Origin: Parietichytrium sp. I65-24A
Lineage: Eukaryota; Sar; Bigyra; Thraustochytrida; Thraustochytriidae
Length of the DNA: 64,000 bases
Direction: 5' to 3'
NCBI GenBank assembly: GCA_012862575.1
Contig: BLSF01000108.1
Span: forward strand, 1-64,000
Positions within the stretch are counted from its first letter, which is position 1; every line of letters begins with the position of its first letter. Under the pieces are notes generated by a model. It was not told the origin of the DNA, did not search any database, and saw only the letters and a list, made by a program, of their open reading frames with translations. Made by a program: the position numbers and the translations under genes. This document shows positions 52,384 through 62,836 of this stretch, one piece after another.

Positions 52384-54852
52384 TTACGAGCGTGAAACCA
52401 ATCCGCGGGCGCTCGGGTAAAGTTCCTCGGCATCTTTGTACTCATGGTCATTTCTCCCAGACATTCCCATTGAAATAGACTCACCACCTTGAGAGCCCGA
52501 ACGGGATGAGCGACTCTTGTACCTGGAAGCTGTTCCCGGCCGCTTGCCGCTGCTACTGCCGGACTTTGAGGATGACTTTCTACGCGAGCTAGACTTTCCA
52601 GACGAGCGAGACTCGCTCTCCCTTCCACCGTCCTCGCCGTTGTAGCTAAGGTATGGATCAAAAGAGGGTAAGTTTTCTGGAGCTGCCCCAAACGAGACCT
52701 CAGGTTCTTCGCTTTCAAGGGCCGCAGACATAAGGGCTTGCACATGCTGTGACATCGCCGGTCCTTCATAGTCCTGTGTTGTTCGTTCGGGTGCCTCCAA
52801 CTCAAGGTTTACGACATCTTCGTTCTTATAGCGAGAGTTCTCGTCGTACTTTTTGCGATGGTTTGCATAATCTGTCTCCGGACGACGGGATCGGAGAGAG
52901 GACATTGGCCGCTTTGGACGAAGCTGATTTCCACTAAACTCCAACCGGCCGACCGTCCACTGATCGTTCTTCTCGTCCCACTTTGCACGTGCTTCAATCT
53001 TGCCAAGGTCATCTGGAGGAACAAAATAGTCTATCACAAGCTGTTTGAGCTTCATTTGCCTCGTGAGCTCGCGAATTGTAAAGAGCATATCTTCGCGCTC
53101 TTGTTGAAAGCTCTCGTGAAGATCCTTGATTTCCGTACGGGCGCTCTGATATTTCGCCCAAACCTTCTTAAGTTTTTTGGTCTTGACCTCGACCTCGTCT
53201 TGGAGAGAGGAGTATTGCTCTTCTTTTAAGAGCATTTCTTCTTCCTTTTCAACAACTTTTCGGGCGAGCATGCGTTCTTGCACCCTTCGTTCTTCAAGCT
53301 CCACTTCGGCTCGGCGCAGTTCTGCCTCTTGTTTGGCGGCTTTGTCCATAATCATCCCGCCAATTAAAAGCTTCTCTTCCATTGCCTTGAGCTTCTTCGA
53401 AAGGGCATCCTTGGCCTGCTTAGCCTTCAAGGACTGCTGGGCTTCCTTTTCTAGCTTTTCAAGCAAGTCCTCGCGCTCCTTCTTGCTCATATTATGCTCG
53501 GCCTCGATCTTTTGGATCTTCTCCTCCGCCTCACGCTGAATTCGACCACGCTCTTCTTCCGCTTGCTTCTGCATCTCTGCCTTCATCTCTTCGATCTGAC
53601 GCTTGTCGACAGTGGCTTTTCCGCTGCTCATCATTGCGTTCATTCCAAGCTCTCCGATTAAGGCCGGGTCAATCTGGCCTCCATTCGCCGCTTGCGCAAG
53701 CTGATTCTTCAAGCGAAGAATTTCCTCCTGAAATTCTCGGAGCATTGCGTCTTTCGGATCCTCATTAATTTTCGGCTTGTTCTTGATCTTCTTAGCGCGG
53801 TTTGCGTACCGGAGAGTTGAAAGCGTCTCATCGTAATTGTAGTCTGCAGGGCCGCAATTTGCAATCATGACAGTTTTCGTGTTTCCTCCGAGTGAGTCTT
53901 GCAGAAGACGGGTAAGCTTGGAATCTCTGTACGGAATATGCTGAGACTTCGATTCCACAAGGGCAGAGATGACATTTCCGAGCGCGGAAAGGGACAAGTT
54001 AATCTTTGTTGCTTCATCAAGGCGCTCTCCGGTGGCGCCAGTTTTGGACTGCCTCTCAGAACCTGCCAAATCGACAAGATTGAGCTTTCCTGCTCTGATC
54101 TTGGTCTCGCCAGTGGTTTCATCGGTCTCTGAAGTCTCCACAATGATGGAAAAGATGGAGTGCGATCGGGACGATGTCTGATTCATTTTTGTCGCGCCAA
54201 CTTTCCTCTTCCCGTTTCCTTCTTGCATGAGGCGATCAATCTCCGCAACAGACTTGACAATCTCAACGCGTTGATCCTTAACATACACTCCACTGTCAAC
54301 GCTCTCCTTCAACTCCAAACAGTTCTTTGGATTGTTGGCGAGCAAATCGCGGATATTCTCCATGTAGATCTCGAGATAGCTGGCGCGAACGAGGTAGCGT
54401 TTCTTGTCAGAACCTTCGGTGTTGATCTTGTCGAAAATATGCTTGAAGCTGTTCGGAATGATACCCTTGAGCTCTGGCGGATCGCGGCACCCCTCCATGG
54501 TATGTGTCTTTCCCGCACCAGTCTGCCCGTAGGCGAAAATCGTTCCATTGTATCCTTCGCAGACCGACTCAACGATGGCTGCGGCAGTCCTGTCGTAAAT
54601 CTGCTTTTGTACTGCGTTGGGGCCATAAACCTGATCAAACGTGAAGGTTTTCGGAGGCTCACTGTCTGGCGCGTTGGGATTTTTCAAGTTGATCGCGGCG
54701 CGCTCATCGTCAACGATGCACACTGCCTGGAAACCCTCTTGCTTCTCCCTGCTGTTCAGGGGACGCACGCGAACGACGACGCGCACGCATTCCCCGGCCT
54801 TGCTCCTTCCGAGCTCCTTGGCCATCTTCTCTGCGGACTTGCTCTCCGACAT
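52384..54852 (-). CDS. KIF3: Kinesin-2 motor subunit (KIF3/FLA10 type)
   Basis: An 822-residue N-terminal-motor kinesin, the anterograde intraflagellar transport motor. Open frame extends to a GTG at 54864; the first ATG is 54852. Motor: VRVVVRVRPLNSREK, P-loop G109-QTGAGKT-116, switch I SSRSHSIF, switch II LVDLAGSERQSKTGA. The neck RAKKIKNKPKINEDPKDAMLR is diagnostic of kinesin-2. A coiled coil rich in Glu/Lys runs from about 370 to 600, then a globular region with RPKRPMSSLRSRRPETDYA, as in KIF3A tails, and a Ser-rich basic end. Its presence argues for a flagellated stage. Partner subunits (second motor, KAP3) are not in the window. It converges with the membrane-protein gene. Confidence 0.96.
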   Translation of the reverse strand: MSESKSAEKMAKELGRSKAGECVRVVVRVRPLNSREKQEGFQAVCIVDDERAAINLKNPNAPDSEPPKTFTFDQVYGPNAVQKQIYDRTAAAIVESVCEGYNGTIFAYGQTGAGKTHTMEGCRDPPELKGIIPNSFKHIFDKINTEGSDKKRYLVRASYLEIYMENIRDLLANNPKNCLELKESVDSGVYVKDQRVEIVKSVAEIDRLMQEGNGKRKVGATKMNQTSSRSHSIFSIIVETSETDETTGETKIRAGKLNLVDLAGSERQSKTGATGERLDEATKINLSLSALGNVISALVESKSQHIPYRDSKLTRLLQDSLGGNTKTVMIANCGPADYNYDETLSTLRYANRAKKIKNKPKINEDPKDAMLREFQEEILRLKNQLAQAANGGQIDPALIGELGMNAMMSSGKATVDKRQIEEMKAEMQKQAEEERGRIQREAEEKIQKIEAEHNMSKKEREDLLEKLEKEAQQSLKAKQAKDALSKKLKAMEEKLLIGGMIMDKAAKQEAELRRAEVELEERRVQERMLARKVVEKEEEMLLKEEQYSSLQDEVEVKTKKLKKVWAKYQSARTEIKDLHESFQQEREDMLFTIRELTRQMKLKQLVIDYFVPPDDLGKIEARAKWDEKNDQWTVGRLEFSGNQLRPKRPMSSLRSRRPETDYANHRKKYDENSRYKNEDVVNLELEAPERTTQDYEGPAMSQHVQALMSAALESEEPEVSFGAAPENLPSFDPYLSYNGEDGGRESESRSSGKSSSRRKSSSKSGSSSGKRPGTASRYKSRSSRSGSQGGESISMGMSGRNDHEYKDAEELYPSARGLVSRS

Positions 54853-56405
54853 TTCCTTTTCCACCTAAATCTCCAACCGACTTGATCCACTGATTGATCT
54901 CACAAATGCCACCGCGCTGCACTGCGGCCCTTCGCCGACAACAACCCGGTGCTGTGCTCGCAGATTCAAACCTCGCGCCCGGCCTTCAAAGCGAGAGCTC
55001 GGATTGCAGTGGCTGGAAACGGGGAGCTAGAGCGCGAGGCAGCACACAAACCAAGGCCAACAACGTCTGCTGGCTGGGAATAGCGAACGTATTACTCCAC
55101 GCCTAAAGTCGGACTCCTCCACGACGTCTTGCACTTGTTCCACCAGTCGCCTGACGAGAGACGATATAGTATGGTATGGTGCGTTATGGAACGGGAGGAA
55201 GGATGGTGGGGTTTTGTTGATCGTGAGCGCCGCTGCTGATCAGGTGGGTTAGTTTGAACGCTGTTGCGGAAACACTAGTGAGTAAACAGTTGGGAGTCCA
55301 TCACCAGCTTCCTAACGTCTGAATTGTGAATTCTGAACATTCTGACATCAAATAACAACATCACCGTGTTTCTCAGCGTACCCATGTGAATTCATGCTTC
55401 CTGTGACATCTCTAACGCTCCGCTGGAATAGTCAGAAAGTCGCCCTGCGAAAATTTCGAGAGGCAAGCATTCAATCAACTGCTTCCATTCGCGCATTTCG
55501 CGCTCGACTTCGAGTACGCTTCTTTCTTCTTCCCACTCATCCCGAGCCCAAGCTAGTCTCGTTCATTTATCAAAGATATCTCGCGGAGGTTTACAATCCA
55601 TTCACTTCCTTACAATCAACAACACCTTCGGCTCCAAACGGAATCAGGTAAACTCCGTGATTTTAATTTAATTTTTGAACAAAAAGATCAAGAAGCATCT
55701 ACTGTCATGAACATGATCTTGGCTTCTGCATTTGTATTTCACAATTTTCACATCTCATTCATCGCAACAAAAATCATTGTTAAACTTCTGATTCTCCAAA
55801 AAATATGACCGTTCAACGGTAACCCGACTCGGACCGGGTGAGTGAGTGTCCCACGCTGTGCCGAGCGAACAACACCTGTTCTTTTCATTCGCGTTCACTT
55901 CTTTGATCGCGAGCATTCGCGAAGTCGCAGGTATCCGTTTTCGCACACCGCCACTCTTACCCTTTACACTATCCATCCCCTACCTCCCCTTACCGCACCT
56001 CTCACGTGCCTCCAAAGAGAGGTCCTCAAAACCGTCGCGTTTCGGCAAATAGGACAATTAAAATCGTGCGCGCGCACACTTGAGGGTAGCCCCGCGGCCA
56101 CCCAAAAGTCTAATAACGGGGACTCGCGCCTCTCTCCAGTCTCTCCACTCTCTGCGAGCTTGAGCTTTGTAACTTGAGTTTGAGCTTTTCTTCGCTCTTT
56201 TTCACGGCAGTTTTCTTTTTTTTATCCTTGGTTTTTTTCCGAGGACGCAAGGAGTGTGGCCGGCCCTCCCGGGAAAAAGGAAGGGGAATTTGCCGAGCGG
56301 GGACACCACCGATGCGCATCGTGGAAGCGGCGCACAAGAAGGACTTGTTTACCGCGAGGACGCGCGCTTGCGCGCCGCATATATTTCTCGCGAGCTGAGA
56401 GAATA

Positions 56406-56488
56406 CATATATTATATATATATATATATTCTCTCCGGTCGCAAGTCGAACATATATATTATATATATATATCTTCATCTCGGAAGGT

Positions 56489-56523
<35 letters not shown>
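56406..56523. repeat. (AT)n microsatellite runs
   Basis: Three runs, about 56406-56430, 56452-56472 and 56491-56523, separated by short CTCTCCGG- and TCATCTCGG-containing sequence, ending 55 nt before the start codon at 56579. Confidence 0.95.
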
Positions 56524-56525
<2 letters not shown>

Positions 56526-56547
56526 CAAAGCGCTCATCCATTGCGAT

Positions 56548-56556
56548 TATATAAAA
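56548..56556 (+). promoter_or_regulatory. TATA-like element very close to the start codon
   Basis: TATATAAAA lies 22 nt before ATG 56579. With usual spacing transcription would begin at or past that ATG, so either it is not a functional TATA box or translation starts at the next in-frame ATG (56600). Confidence 0.25.
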
Positions 56557-56578
56557 GTAAACAGAAAAGGCCACACAG

Positions 56579-59500
56579 ATGCCCTCGAACGCGGGCGAGA
56601 TGCTCGCCAGGCTCGTCGGCGATGCGGAGATACGTATTCCGGCGACAAAGCTGGTCGGCGCAAGCTGGTCGGGAAATGCACAGGGTAACTCGAGCGGGAG
56701 AGCAGCGCTTTTGTACTTGGAGTCGGGGCAAGTGGTGCGGTCAACTTCGCGTTCGAATGTCGCGGAGAGAGTCGTCGCCATCCAGCAGCCCGTGCCAGGG
56801 AACCCGGATTGGAGCGGAAGATGGTTTAGTACAATATCCGGAACCGGGCGCGCGAAAGCGGAATGCCAGGTGATATCGGTGGCGTGGGAGCAGGAAGATG
56901 GGCAGAATCTGGTGAGGACGGTGCTGCAAAAGGTGCGATGCAGGGCACGGAAGATTGTGGAGATGCTAGAAATAGAAACGGCCAAAGCTCGAGCCAAATT
57001 GGAAGAGGACGGGGGTAAAGTGGAGGAGATTGTGTGCGAGTTTTTCGTGGGCCAGGATGACGTGCCATGGTTGATGTGGATTCCAAAGTGCGAAGTGACG
57101 GAGGCCCCACAACAGAGGCGGAAACGAGGGGGCCGGCGCAAACTATTCGAAGACTTTGAGCAAACATCGCCTCGCGCTACGTCACCCACGGAGGCTATGG
57201 CCATGGGTGTACAGTTTAAACATGCTGCGAGCAAAATAAAAGACGAGGACGAGGCGGACGTTTCCTCGCCCAAAGACCCCAAAAAGGGAGGATTTCATTT
57301 GCAAAATCCCTTCGTGCAGAGTGATGATATTCTCCCCGCAGGCGTCTCACTAGGGGACACTGCCATGCTTAATACAAACCTGGGGCTCTCATCACCAAAC
57401 CCTCGGAGACATAGAAGAGATAGTTCGGGATCAAGGCCAAGCCACAAGAGCTGCCATGGTGACTTTTGCGATTTTGTCGTGCAAGAACCATCTCAGCTTA
57501 ACCTGAAAGCTGGGTCTCCCGGTGGAGACGAAAAAGCCAAAGTTGCAACTAATTCTTTGTTGACAGCCGAAGAGCTCACCAGGTATCGAATTCTTCATCC
57601 CAACCCAGTAGGAAGTGACAGCTCTTCCATCAACTCAGATGGCCTTCGCTCCCTTCCAATGAAATCTGTTGCACTCGCCCGCAAAGAGAAACGCGGGTAT
57701 ATGAAGAGTCTTGGAGCACTCGGTGACTTGGACCCCTCTCCCCCGGAAAAAGGATACCAAAGAAAGAAGGAGAGAGGCCTGGGCCCGGACGCAATAGAAG
57801 TTTTCAATGAGGAACACGGGGGCATTACTTTGGGAATGTATTACCAGCAGGTCCAAGTTTGCGAGACTTGCTTTCGGGTGTACACCACATTAGACCAAGC
57901 GCGAGATGCCGCTGAACTAGAAAAGTGTAAATTCTCTTCGAACCCAAACGGTATTCGGAACCCTCAGGCAGACGCGGCGCGCGACGAACTTATACAGCGT
58001 CTGTGCAATAAGCGTGGCCGTCCGCGGTCGAGGGACAACGAACAAAAACATTCAAATGAAGCTGGGAGATCGGCTACTGTGAGGACCCCGTCTCCAGTCC
58101 GATCGGCGAGAAAGTACATGGCGGAAATACCTTCGATTCTTCCCAGTGCATCCGTTCCGGACCTTCCAGTGGTAGACAAGGTGAATCAAGTTGAGGAAGA
58201 GAAAAACCAAAAGGAGAAGGCAAAGAGCCAAGCAGCGGCAATTGTGAAAGCTGCTGATGGGGCAACATGCACCAGAGAACAGACAAAGGCACTCAAAGCA
58301 AAGCACAAGGCCCTGCCAAACTTTGATGACCTTGACGGGTATTTGAGGGGAACGCGCAAGAAGAAGTTTACTTCCTTTGCTGAGAATGAAGAGGAAGAGC
58401 GCAGAAAAGAGCAGGAGCGGAAGAGGGAGAAGAACAGAGTTCGAATGGGCGAGAAAGAAGCTCGTTTTCTAAAATCCAAAGACGAATATCGCGGGCATAT
58501 TCTGCTCGTTGATGAGGACCCACAGGTGAGGGAGGCTGTGATTGACATGCTCGCCGAGGATGAGTATGTCGTGACTGACTTTGCAGAAGCGGCTCCGGCT
58601 CTGGATATCAGCCAGAACAACCATTTTGATTTATTAATTGTATCCACCGATCTAGAGACTCTTTCAGGGGTTGAAATGAGCAAAATGATCCGGAAACGAG
58701 AGAAAAAGCTGGATGCAAGTCTGCGTAGACTTCCTATTGTTGCCTTCACTGCTCAGACATCTCCTGCAGATTTACGATGCTACATGGAGGTGGGGATGGA
58801 CGGTTGCATCAGCAAACCAGTGGACAAACTCTCTTTGATCAATACTGTTCGAGCGGCGATTCCACATCACCGCCCTTCCCAGCGCGAGAAGCGCAATGAG
58901 AGCAATCAAGAAGGCAGTGGTGGGTCTGGATCAACGGCAGCGGTGGAAAATATGCGTCCGGGGACCACCGGATTGGTCACGTCCACAGACGTTGCGAAAC
59001 TGACTCTTCCAATGCCGTCAAAGCACGCTAGAGCTTCCAACGAGGAGCCTGTCTCCTCGGGAATCTTCCAATTCGATGCAGATACTTCCTTCCCATACAT
59101 GGTAATGGGCGAAAAGGTGAACGGCACGCGCTTGTTCAATATCGTCATGGTGAATGACTTTTTTGAAACCTACGAAAGCTCCCAGATCTTCTTCCGCCCG
59201 ATTGTCCAAAAGTACCCGGGACTACAAATTTTGCTGTTCAATCTCCCGGGCCAAGCTTTCACAGAGTGGCGTAAAGATGTCGTGTTAAACAACGAATACT
59301 ACGGAGAGTGCCTTGAGCAGCTCTTGAGACATACCGATTTCAATGGCACCAAGGAATTCGAAACTCGAGGTCCGTACGCGTCCCCATTCTTCTTGCTGGG
59401 GTTTGGCAACGGCGGAAACGTTGCGATGCACTTTGCGTTAAGATTCCGGCCGCCAAATTTGCGTGCCGTCGTTCCGCTGAATGGATTCACTCACGTTGAT

Positions 59501-62500
59501 CCTCATCTTGCGGGGGTGTTGCATGATTGCATGAATGTGTTTAGCTGCTGCCCGGCAACGCGGCCAGATCTACCAGTGTACTTTTACAGCCGCTTCCTCT
59601 TCAGCTCTGCATATCTCACAAAGGTGACTGCTCCTCTCGCGTTGAATTTGCTGACAGCCGTCCATAATCCGATTTCGTTGGCCGGGAGGATGCAAATCTG
59701 CAAGGGCTCGCTCGCCCACGCAGACTTGCGGCCATTCTTAGAAGACGCCTCCTACCCAATGCTGATCGTACACAGTTCGCAGGACGGGCTTGTGAAACCG
59801 GTGCACGTCGAACCTGTAGTAAAGCTGCGTGGCGGAGAGGTTCGGTCGATTCGCCAGTGCCTTAAAGAGAGGAATCGGCCGTGTGTTGTCTGGCTTCGCT
59901 CCGGACATGAGCTGTTTCAAGAGTGCCGGAGACCCTTGTCTGACCTACTTGAACAATTGGTGACGGGGTATCACGAAAACCACGATGTGGCATTCTTGCC
60001 AACAAGTGAACACATAGAAAAGGCGAAAAATGGGAAAGCAAAGCGAAGGCGAGAAAAGCGCAAGTCTGGGGAGTACTTTGAAGACCGCTTTATCGATAAT
60101 GTTCTCACGACGCTGAAGGATGCTCGTGCTCAGAATATGGTCAGCTCCAATCCGTTCCTTCCCGAGGGAGAAACAATGAGCAACGGTGTGATGGGAGGAC
60201 GTCCACTTAGTCGTGAAAGCACGAGCTCGGAGACTGACCGTCTGACAGAGTCTATGGATCCGTCCGAGAACCCTCGCGCCGAGCAGGATCGCTGGGATAG
60301 GTTCAAGGAAGACACGGAAACTCTAGTCAGTAAGGCAAAGATAGAGCCTGGAAGTGGGGGTGGTCCTGGTGGAAAGAGGGACGACAAGAAAGGCAGCAGC
60401 AAATTTGGAAAGCTCAAGCTCACGGACAAGAATGGCGCACCTCTTGTGAATATGACGCTCGACCCAACAAAGCGCAACTTTGACTGGGATCAACGTAAGC
60501 GTCGCGGCAACGATGACGAGGACGAAGCGTGGTCACCAGGCGGGAAACCAATTCGAAAGAAGAATGTCGTGCAAGCTGTCGAGGTACCAGAAGTTGCGGA
60601 GTACATGCAGTGGCGAATCAATCGAAATAAGAAACGACTGGGCAAGCTAATAGACGCTGCGACGGTCATTCAGAGAGGGTGGCGCGCATTTCTAGCCAGA
60701 ACACTTGTGCAAAAGCTGCGTGCCAAGCGCGCCGCTCTCTTTATTCAGACTCGCTGGCGTCAAAAGCTAGCCCGGGACAGAATGCTCACAAGGAAGAAGG
60801 AGGAGTGGGCTGTCAGGCTCGTACAGAGGTGCTGGCGCGGGAAGATGGGGCGCGACAACTTTTTGGAGAGACGTGCACAGGCAAACGCAGCTACCGCGAT
60901 GCAAAGAGTGTTTCGTGGACGGCAGGGTAAGCAGCGGGTTGACACCATCAAACGCCGCCGCATCCTCGCTGCGGTAAAGATTCAAAACATGGTTCGAGCA
61001 AGAATTGCAAGATCGATGACTTGGAAGATGAGAGAAAAGCGAAACGCGGCAATCGATATTCAGCGAACATTCCGCGGCCACAAAGGGCGCATTCGAGCGA
61101 ATCTGGAGAGAGACAAATACTTGTTTAGCAAAGCGCAGTCGCAAGGAATTGCCTTTGGCAGACAGATGCTACTGGAGCACAAGCTTCACGGTACACGCTT
61201 GCAAAGCGAGGTTTCCATCCTCACGAAAGAGAAGGTCGAGACCGAAGAGAAGGTAGAGTCCCTTCTGTCCGAAATTGCAGAATTTGATCGCAACATCAAA
61301 CAGCTGGAGAAGGAGATGATAGAGCTCACCGCTGTCGAAACCGAAGCAAAAGGCGTGTTGGACGAGAACGCTAAACTTGAACTTCGAGAGGCAAAGTTTC
61401 GGCTGGACAAAGAATTTGGAGTTTTGTTGTCTAAAATCGCCGACCGCAGAGACCGACTGAAGGGGCTTGAGGTTAAGCTGCAAACTATAGACCGCACGCG
61501 CCAAGAGAAGGAAGAGGAGCTTCGTGATTTAGAGCGCAAGCTTGTTGTGCTTTTGGAGGAGCAGCAGCAGGAGCTAGACCAAATCAAGAGGCGACAGGAG
61601 ACTCGAGGAGAGCTCATGCTGCCCCAGAATGTCGCCACCCTGGCGAACGGGAGGGGTGGTGTCGGAGGGGTCGGCGAGGGTGGAGGCTATGCTGGCCCAA
61701 CACCGCAGCAACAGGAGCAAGCAAATATGCTGATGCAGTCCACAGAGTCATTAATGAAATTTGGTTTCATGTCTATGTCTCTGACATATTTTAGCAGTCT
61801 GAACATGATAAAGGCAATGCGCAAAGTAGGCGCTCTGAACACGGTTCTCAACGGCACTGCTGGAGCAGCACCGCAAGGGGAGCTGCAACGGCTTCTCGGC
61901 GGCGGGGGTGCCCAAAATGGTTCAAAGGACCAACTTATGCTGGGTGATGCTTTGGAGTTCCGTCCTGGATTTAAGAAAGGTGAAATGCCAGAGCAGCAAG
62001 ACGTTAGGGTCGCGGCATGGACGGTAGATGACGTCGGAGAATGGCTCGGAACGCTCAAATTGAGTCAATACCGCAATGCCTTTTCTGACGCAGCAATCGA
62101 TGGGTCTTTCCTCTATGACCTGAACGATGATGATCTTCGCAACAGTCTCGGTATTGAACATAACCTTCATCGCAAGAAGATTCTTAGTAGCATCGGCCGT
62201 CTACGCGCCATGGAAGGAGGCAGAGAGATGGAAATGATGGCCAATAGCTCGAGCTTGTCGCAACCCAGCCTCGCGAGCGTGACCAGCACAAGAGCAGGCA
62301 TGCTCCTTCCAAATTCCGGTATGCAGAGCCCACTTGGTGTGACGCTCCAGAGCCCAGGTGGTCCTTCTGGGGATTCGGGCGGACAAAGCGCTGGTGCCGC
62401 TAATGTTGCGATGGACCACGAGAAGCTCGTAACGATTACCCGACATGGCAAGATCAAGGAGCTCAAGGCACTGTTGGACAACTTGCCTTCGCAAAAGTTT

Positions 62501-62836
62501 GATGTTGCCGATGAGGTCTCGAGAATAGAAGGGTTTGGCACCCAGTATCGCGACGAGCTTAACAGGCTCCAGTGGCACATCAATCGCACTGACGAGCACG
62601 GCAATACTTTGCTCACGATTGCCGCACAAAACGGCAAACTCAAGTGTGCCCAGTATTTGGTTGAGAAGGGCGCGAATCCCAATCATAGCAACAATCAGCT
62701 GCAGACAGTTCTGCATTATGCTTTGGCCTACAACTTTTTTGACTTTGCTTCGTGGCTTGCAGATCCTGACGGAGCCGGTGCCGACGACTCACTTGAGAAC
62801 GCATTTGGGCTTGCACCTTATGACGGCTTGAGTTGA
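56579..62836 (+). CDS. Giant multidomain scaffold: receiver-like, NDR-like hydrolase fold, IQ motifs, coiled coil, SAM, ankyrin
   Basis: A 2085-residue single-exon protein. Residues 1-630: low-complexity, Ser/Lys-rich, no known domain apart from a Cys pair CETCFRVY near 430. About 637-760: CheY-like receiver fold (HILLVDEDPQVREAV with acidic pair D645/D647, T724, K746 in SKPVDK), but the phospho-accepting Asp is Ser689. About 840-1135: alpha/beta-hydrolase fold of NDRG type; the nucleophile elbow reads G941-F-G-N-G945, without Ser, as in NDRG proteins. About 1355-1510: a series of five or six IQ motifs (first IQRGWR near 1364-1369), expected to bind calmodulin. About 1515-1680: coiled coil. 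About 1810-1877: SAM domain (W1814). About 1945-2085: ankyrin-type repeats. Likely a signalling scaffold; both enzyme-like domains appear non-catalytic. No transmembrane segment. Confidence 0.9.
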   Translation: MPSNAGEMLARLVGDAEIRIPATKLVGASWSGNAQGNSSGRAALLYLESGQVVRSTSRSNVAERVVAIQQPVPGNPDWSGRWFSTISGTGRAKAECQVISVAWEQEDGQNLVRTVLQKVRCRARKIVEMLEIETAKARAKLEEDGGKVEEIVCEFFVGQDDVPWLMWIPKCEVTEAPQQRRKRGGRRKLFEDFEQTSPRATSPTEAMAMGVQFKHAASKIKDEDEADVSSPKDPKKGGFHLQNPFVQSDDILPAGVSLGDTAMLNTNLGLSSPNPRRHRRDSSGSRPSHKSCHGDFCDFVVQEPSQLNLKAGSPGGDEKAKVATNSLLTAEELTRYRILHPNPVGSDSSSINSDGLRSLPMKSVALARKEKRGYMKSLGALGDLDPSPPEKGYQRKKERGLGPDAIEVFNEEHGGITLGMYYQQVQVCETCFRVYTTLDQARDAAELEKCKFSSNPNGIRNPQADAARDELIQRLCNKRGRPRSRDNEQKHSNEAGRSATVRTPSPVRSARKYMAEIPSILPSASVPDLPVVDKVNQVEEEKNQKEKAKSQAAAIVKAADGATCTREQTKALKAKHKALPNFDDLDGYLRGTRKKKFTSFAENEEEERRKEQERKREKNRVRMGEKEARFLKSKDEYRGHILLVDEDPQVREAVIDMLAEDEYVVTDFAEAAPALDISQNNHFDLLIVSTDLETLSGVEMSKMIRKREKKLDASLRRLPIVAFTAQTSPADLRCYMEVGMDGCISKPVDKLSLINTVRAAIPHHRPSQREKRNESNQEGSGGSGSTAAVENMRPGTTGLVTSTDVAKLTLPMPSKHARASNEEPVSSGIFQFDADTSFPYMVMGEKVNGTRLFNIVMVNDFFETYESSQIFFRPIVQKYPGLQILLFNLPGQAFTEWRKDVVLNNEYYGECLEQLLRHTDFNGTKEFETRGPYASPFFLLGFGNGGNVAMHFALRFRPPNLRAVVPLNGFTHVDPHLAGVLHDCMNVFSCCPATRPDLPVYFYSRFLFSSAYLTKVTAPLALNLLTAVHNPISLAGRMQICKGSLAHADLRPFLEDASYPMLIVHSSQDGLVKPVHVEPVVKLRGGEVRSIRQCLKERNRPCVVWLRSGHELFQECRRPLSDLLEQLVTGYHENHDVAFLPTSEHIEKAKNGKAKRRREKRKSGEYFEDRFIDNVLTTLKDARAQNMVSSNPFLPEGETMSNGVMGGRPLSRESTSSETDRLTESMDPSENPRAEQDRWDRFKEDTETLVSKAKIEPGSGGGPGGKRDDKKGSSKFGKLKLTDKNGAPLVNMTLDPTKRNFDWDQRKRRGNDDEDEAWSPGGKPIRKKNVVQAVEVPEVAEYMQWRINRNKKRLGKLIDAATVIQRGWRAFLARTLVQKLRAKRAALFIQTRWRQKLARDRMLTRKKEEWAVRLVQRCWRGKMGRDNFLERRAQANAATAMQRVFRGRQGKQRVDTIKRRRILAAVKIQNMVRARIARSMTWKMREKRNAAIDIQRTFRGHKGRIRANLERDKYLFSKAQSQGIAFGRQMLLEHKLHGTRLQSEVSILTKEKVETEEKVESLLSEIAEFDRNIKQLEKEMIELTAVETEAKGVLDENAKLELREAKFRLDKEFGVLLSKIADRRDRLKGLEVKLQTIDRTRQEKEEELRDLERKLVVLLEEQQQELDQIKRRQETRGELMLPQNVATLANGRGGVGGVGEGGGYAGPTPQQQEQANMLMQSTESLMKFGFMSMSLTYFSSLNMIKAMRKVGALNTVLNGTAGAAPQGELQRLLGGGGAQNGSKDQLMLGDALEFRPGFKKGEMPEQQDVRVAAWTVDDVGEWLGTLKLSQYRNAFSDAAIDGSFLYDLNDDDLRNSLGIEHNLHRKKILSSIGRLRAMEGGREMEMMANSSSLSQPSLASVTSTRAGMLLPNSGMQSPLGVTLQSPGGPSGDSGGQSAGAANVAMDHEKLVTITRHGKIKELKALLDNLPSQKFDVADEVSRIEGFGTQYRDELNRLQWHINRTDEHGNTLLTIAAQNGKLKCAQYLVEKGANPNHSNNQLQTVLHYALAYNFFDFASWLADPDGAGADDSLENAFGLAPYDGLS

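Larger units (their letters stand above)
54853..56578. other. Divergent intergenic region (kinesin-2 / multidomain gene)
   Basis: Contains a plus-strand frame at 55394-55651 (85 codons) with no recognised family and no clear partner exon, and AT dinucleotide runs close to the multidomain gene. Otherwise nothing. Confidence 0.5.

Noticed and set aside
55394-55651. 85-codon plus-strand frame, basic N-terminal half
   Set aside because: Considered as an LYR-type or mitochondrial protein exon, but motifs do not match and no second exon was found.
56110-57282. 390-codon minus-strand frame with Ile-Tyr repeats
   Set aside because: Ile-Tyr comes from the AT microsatellite; remainder is antisense to the giant gene.
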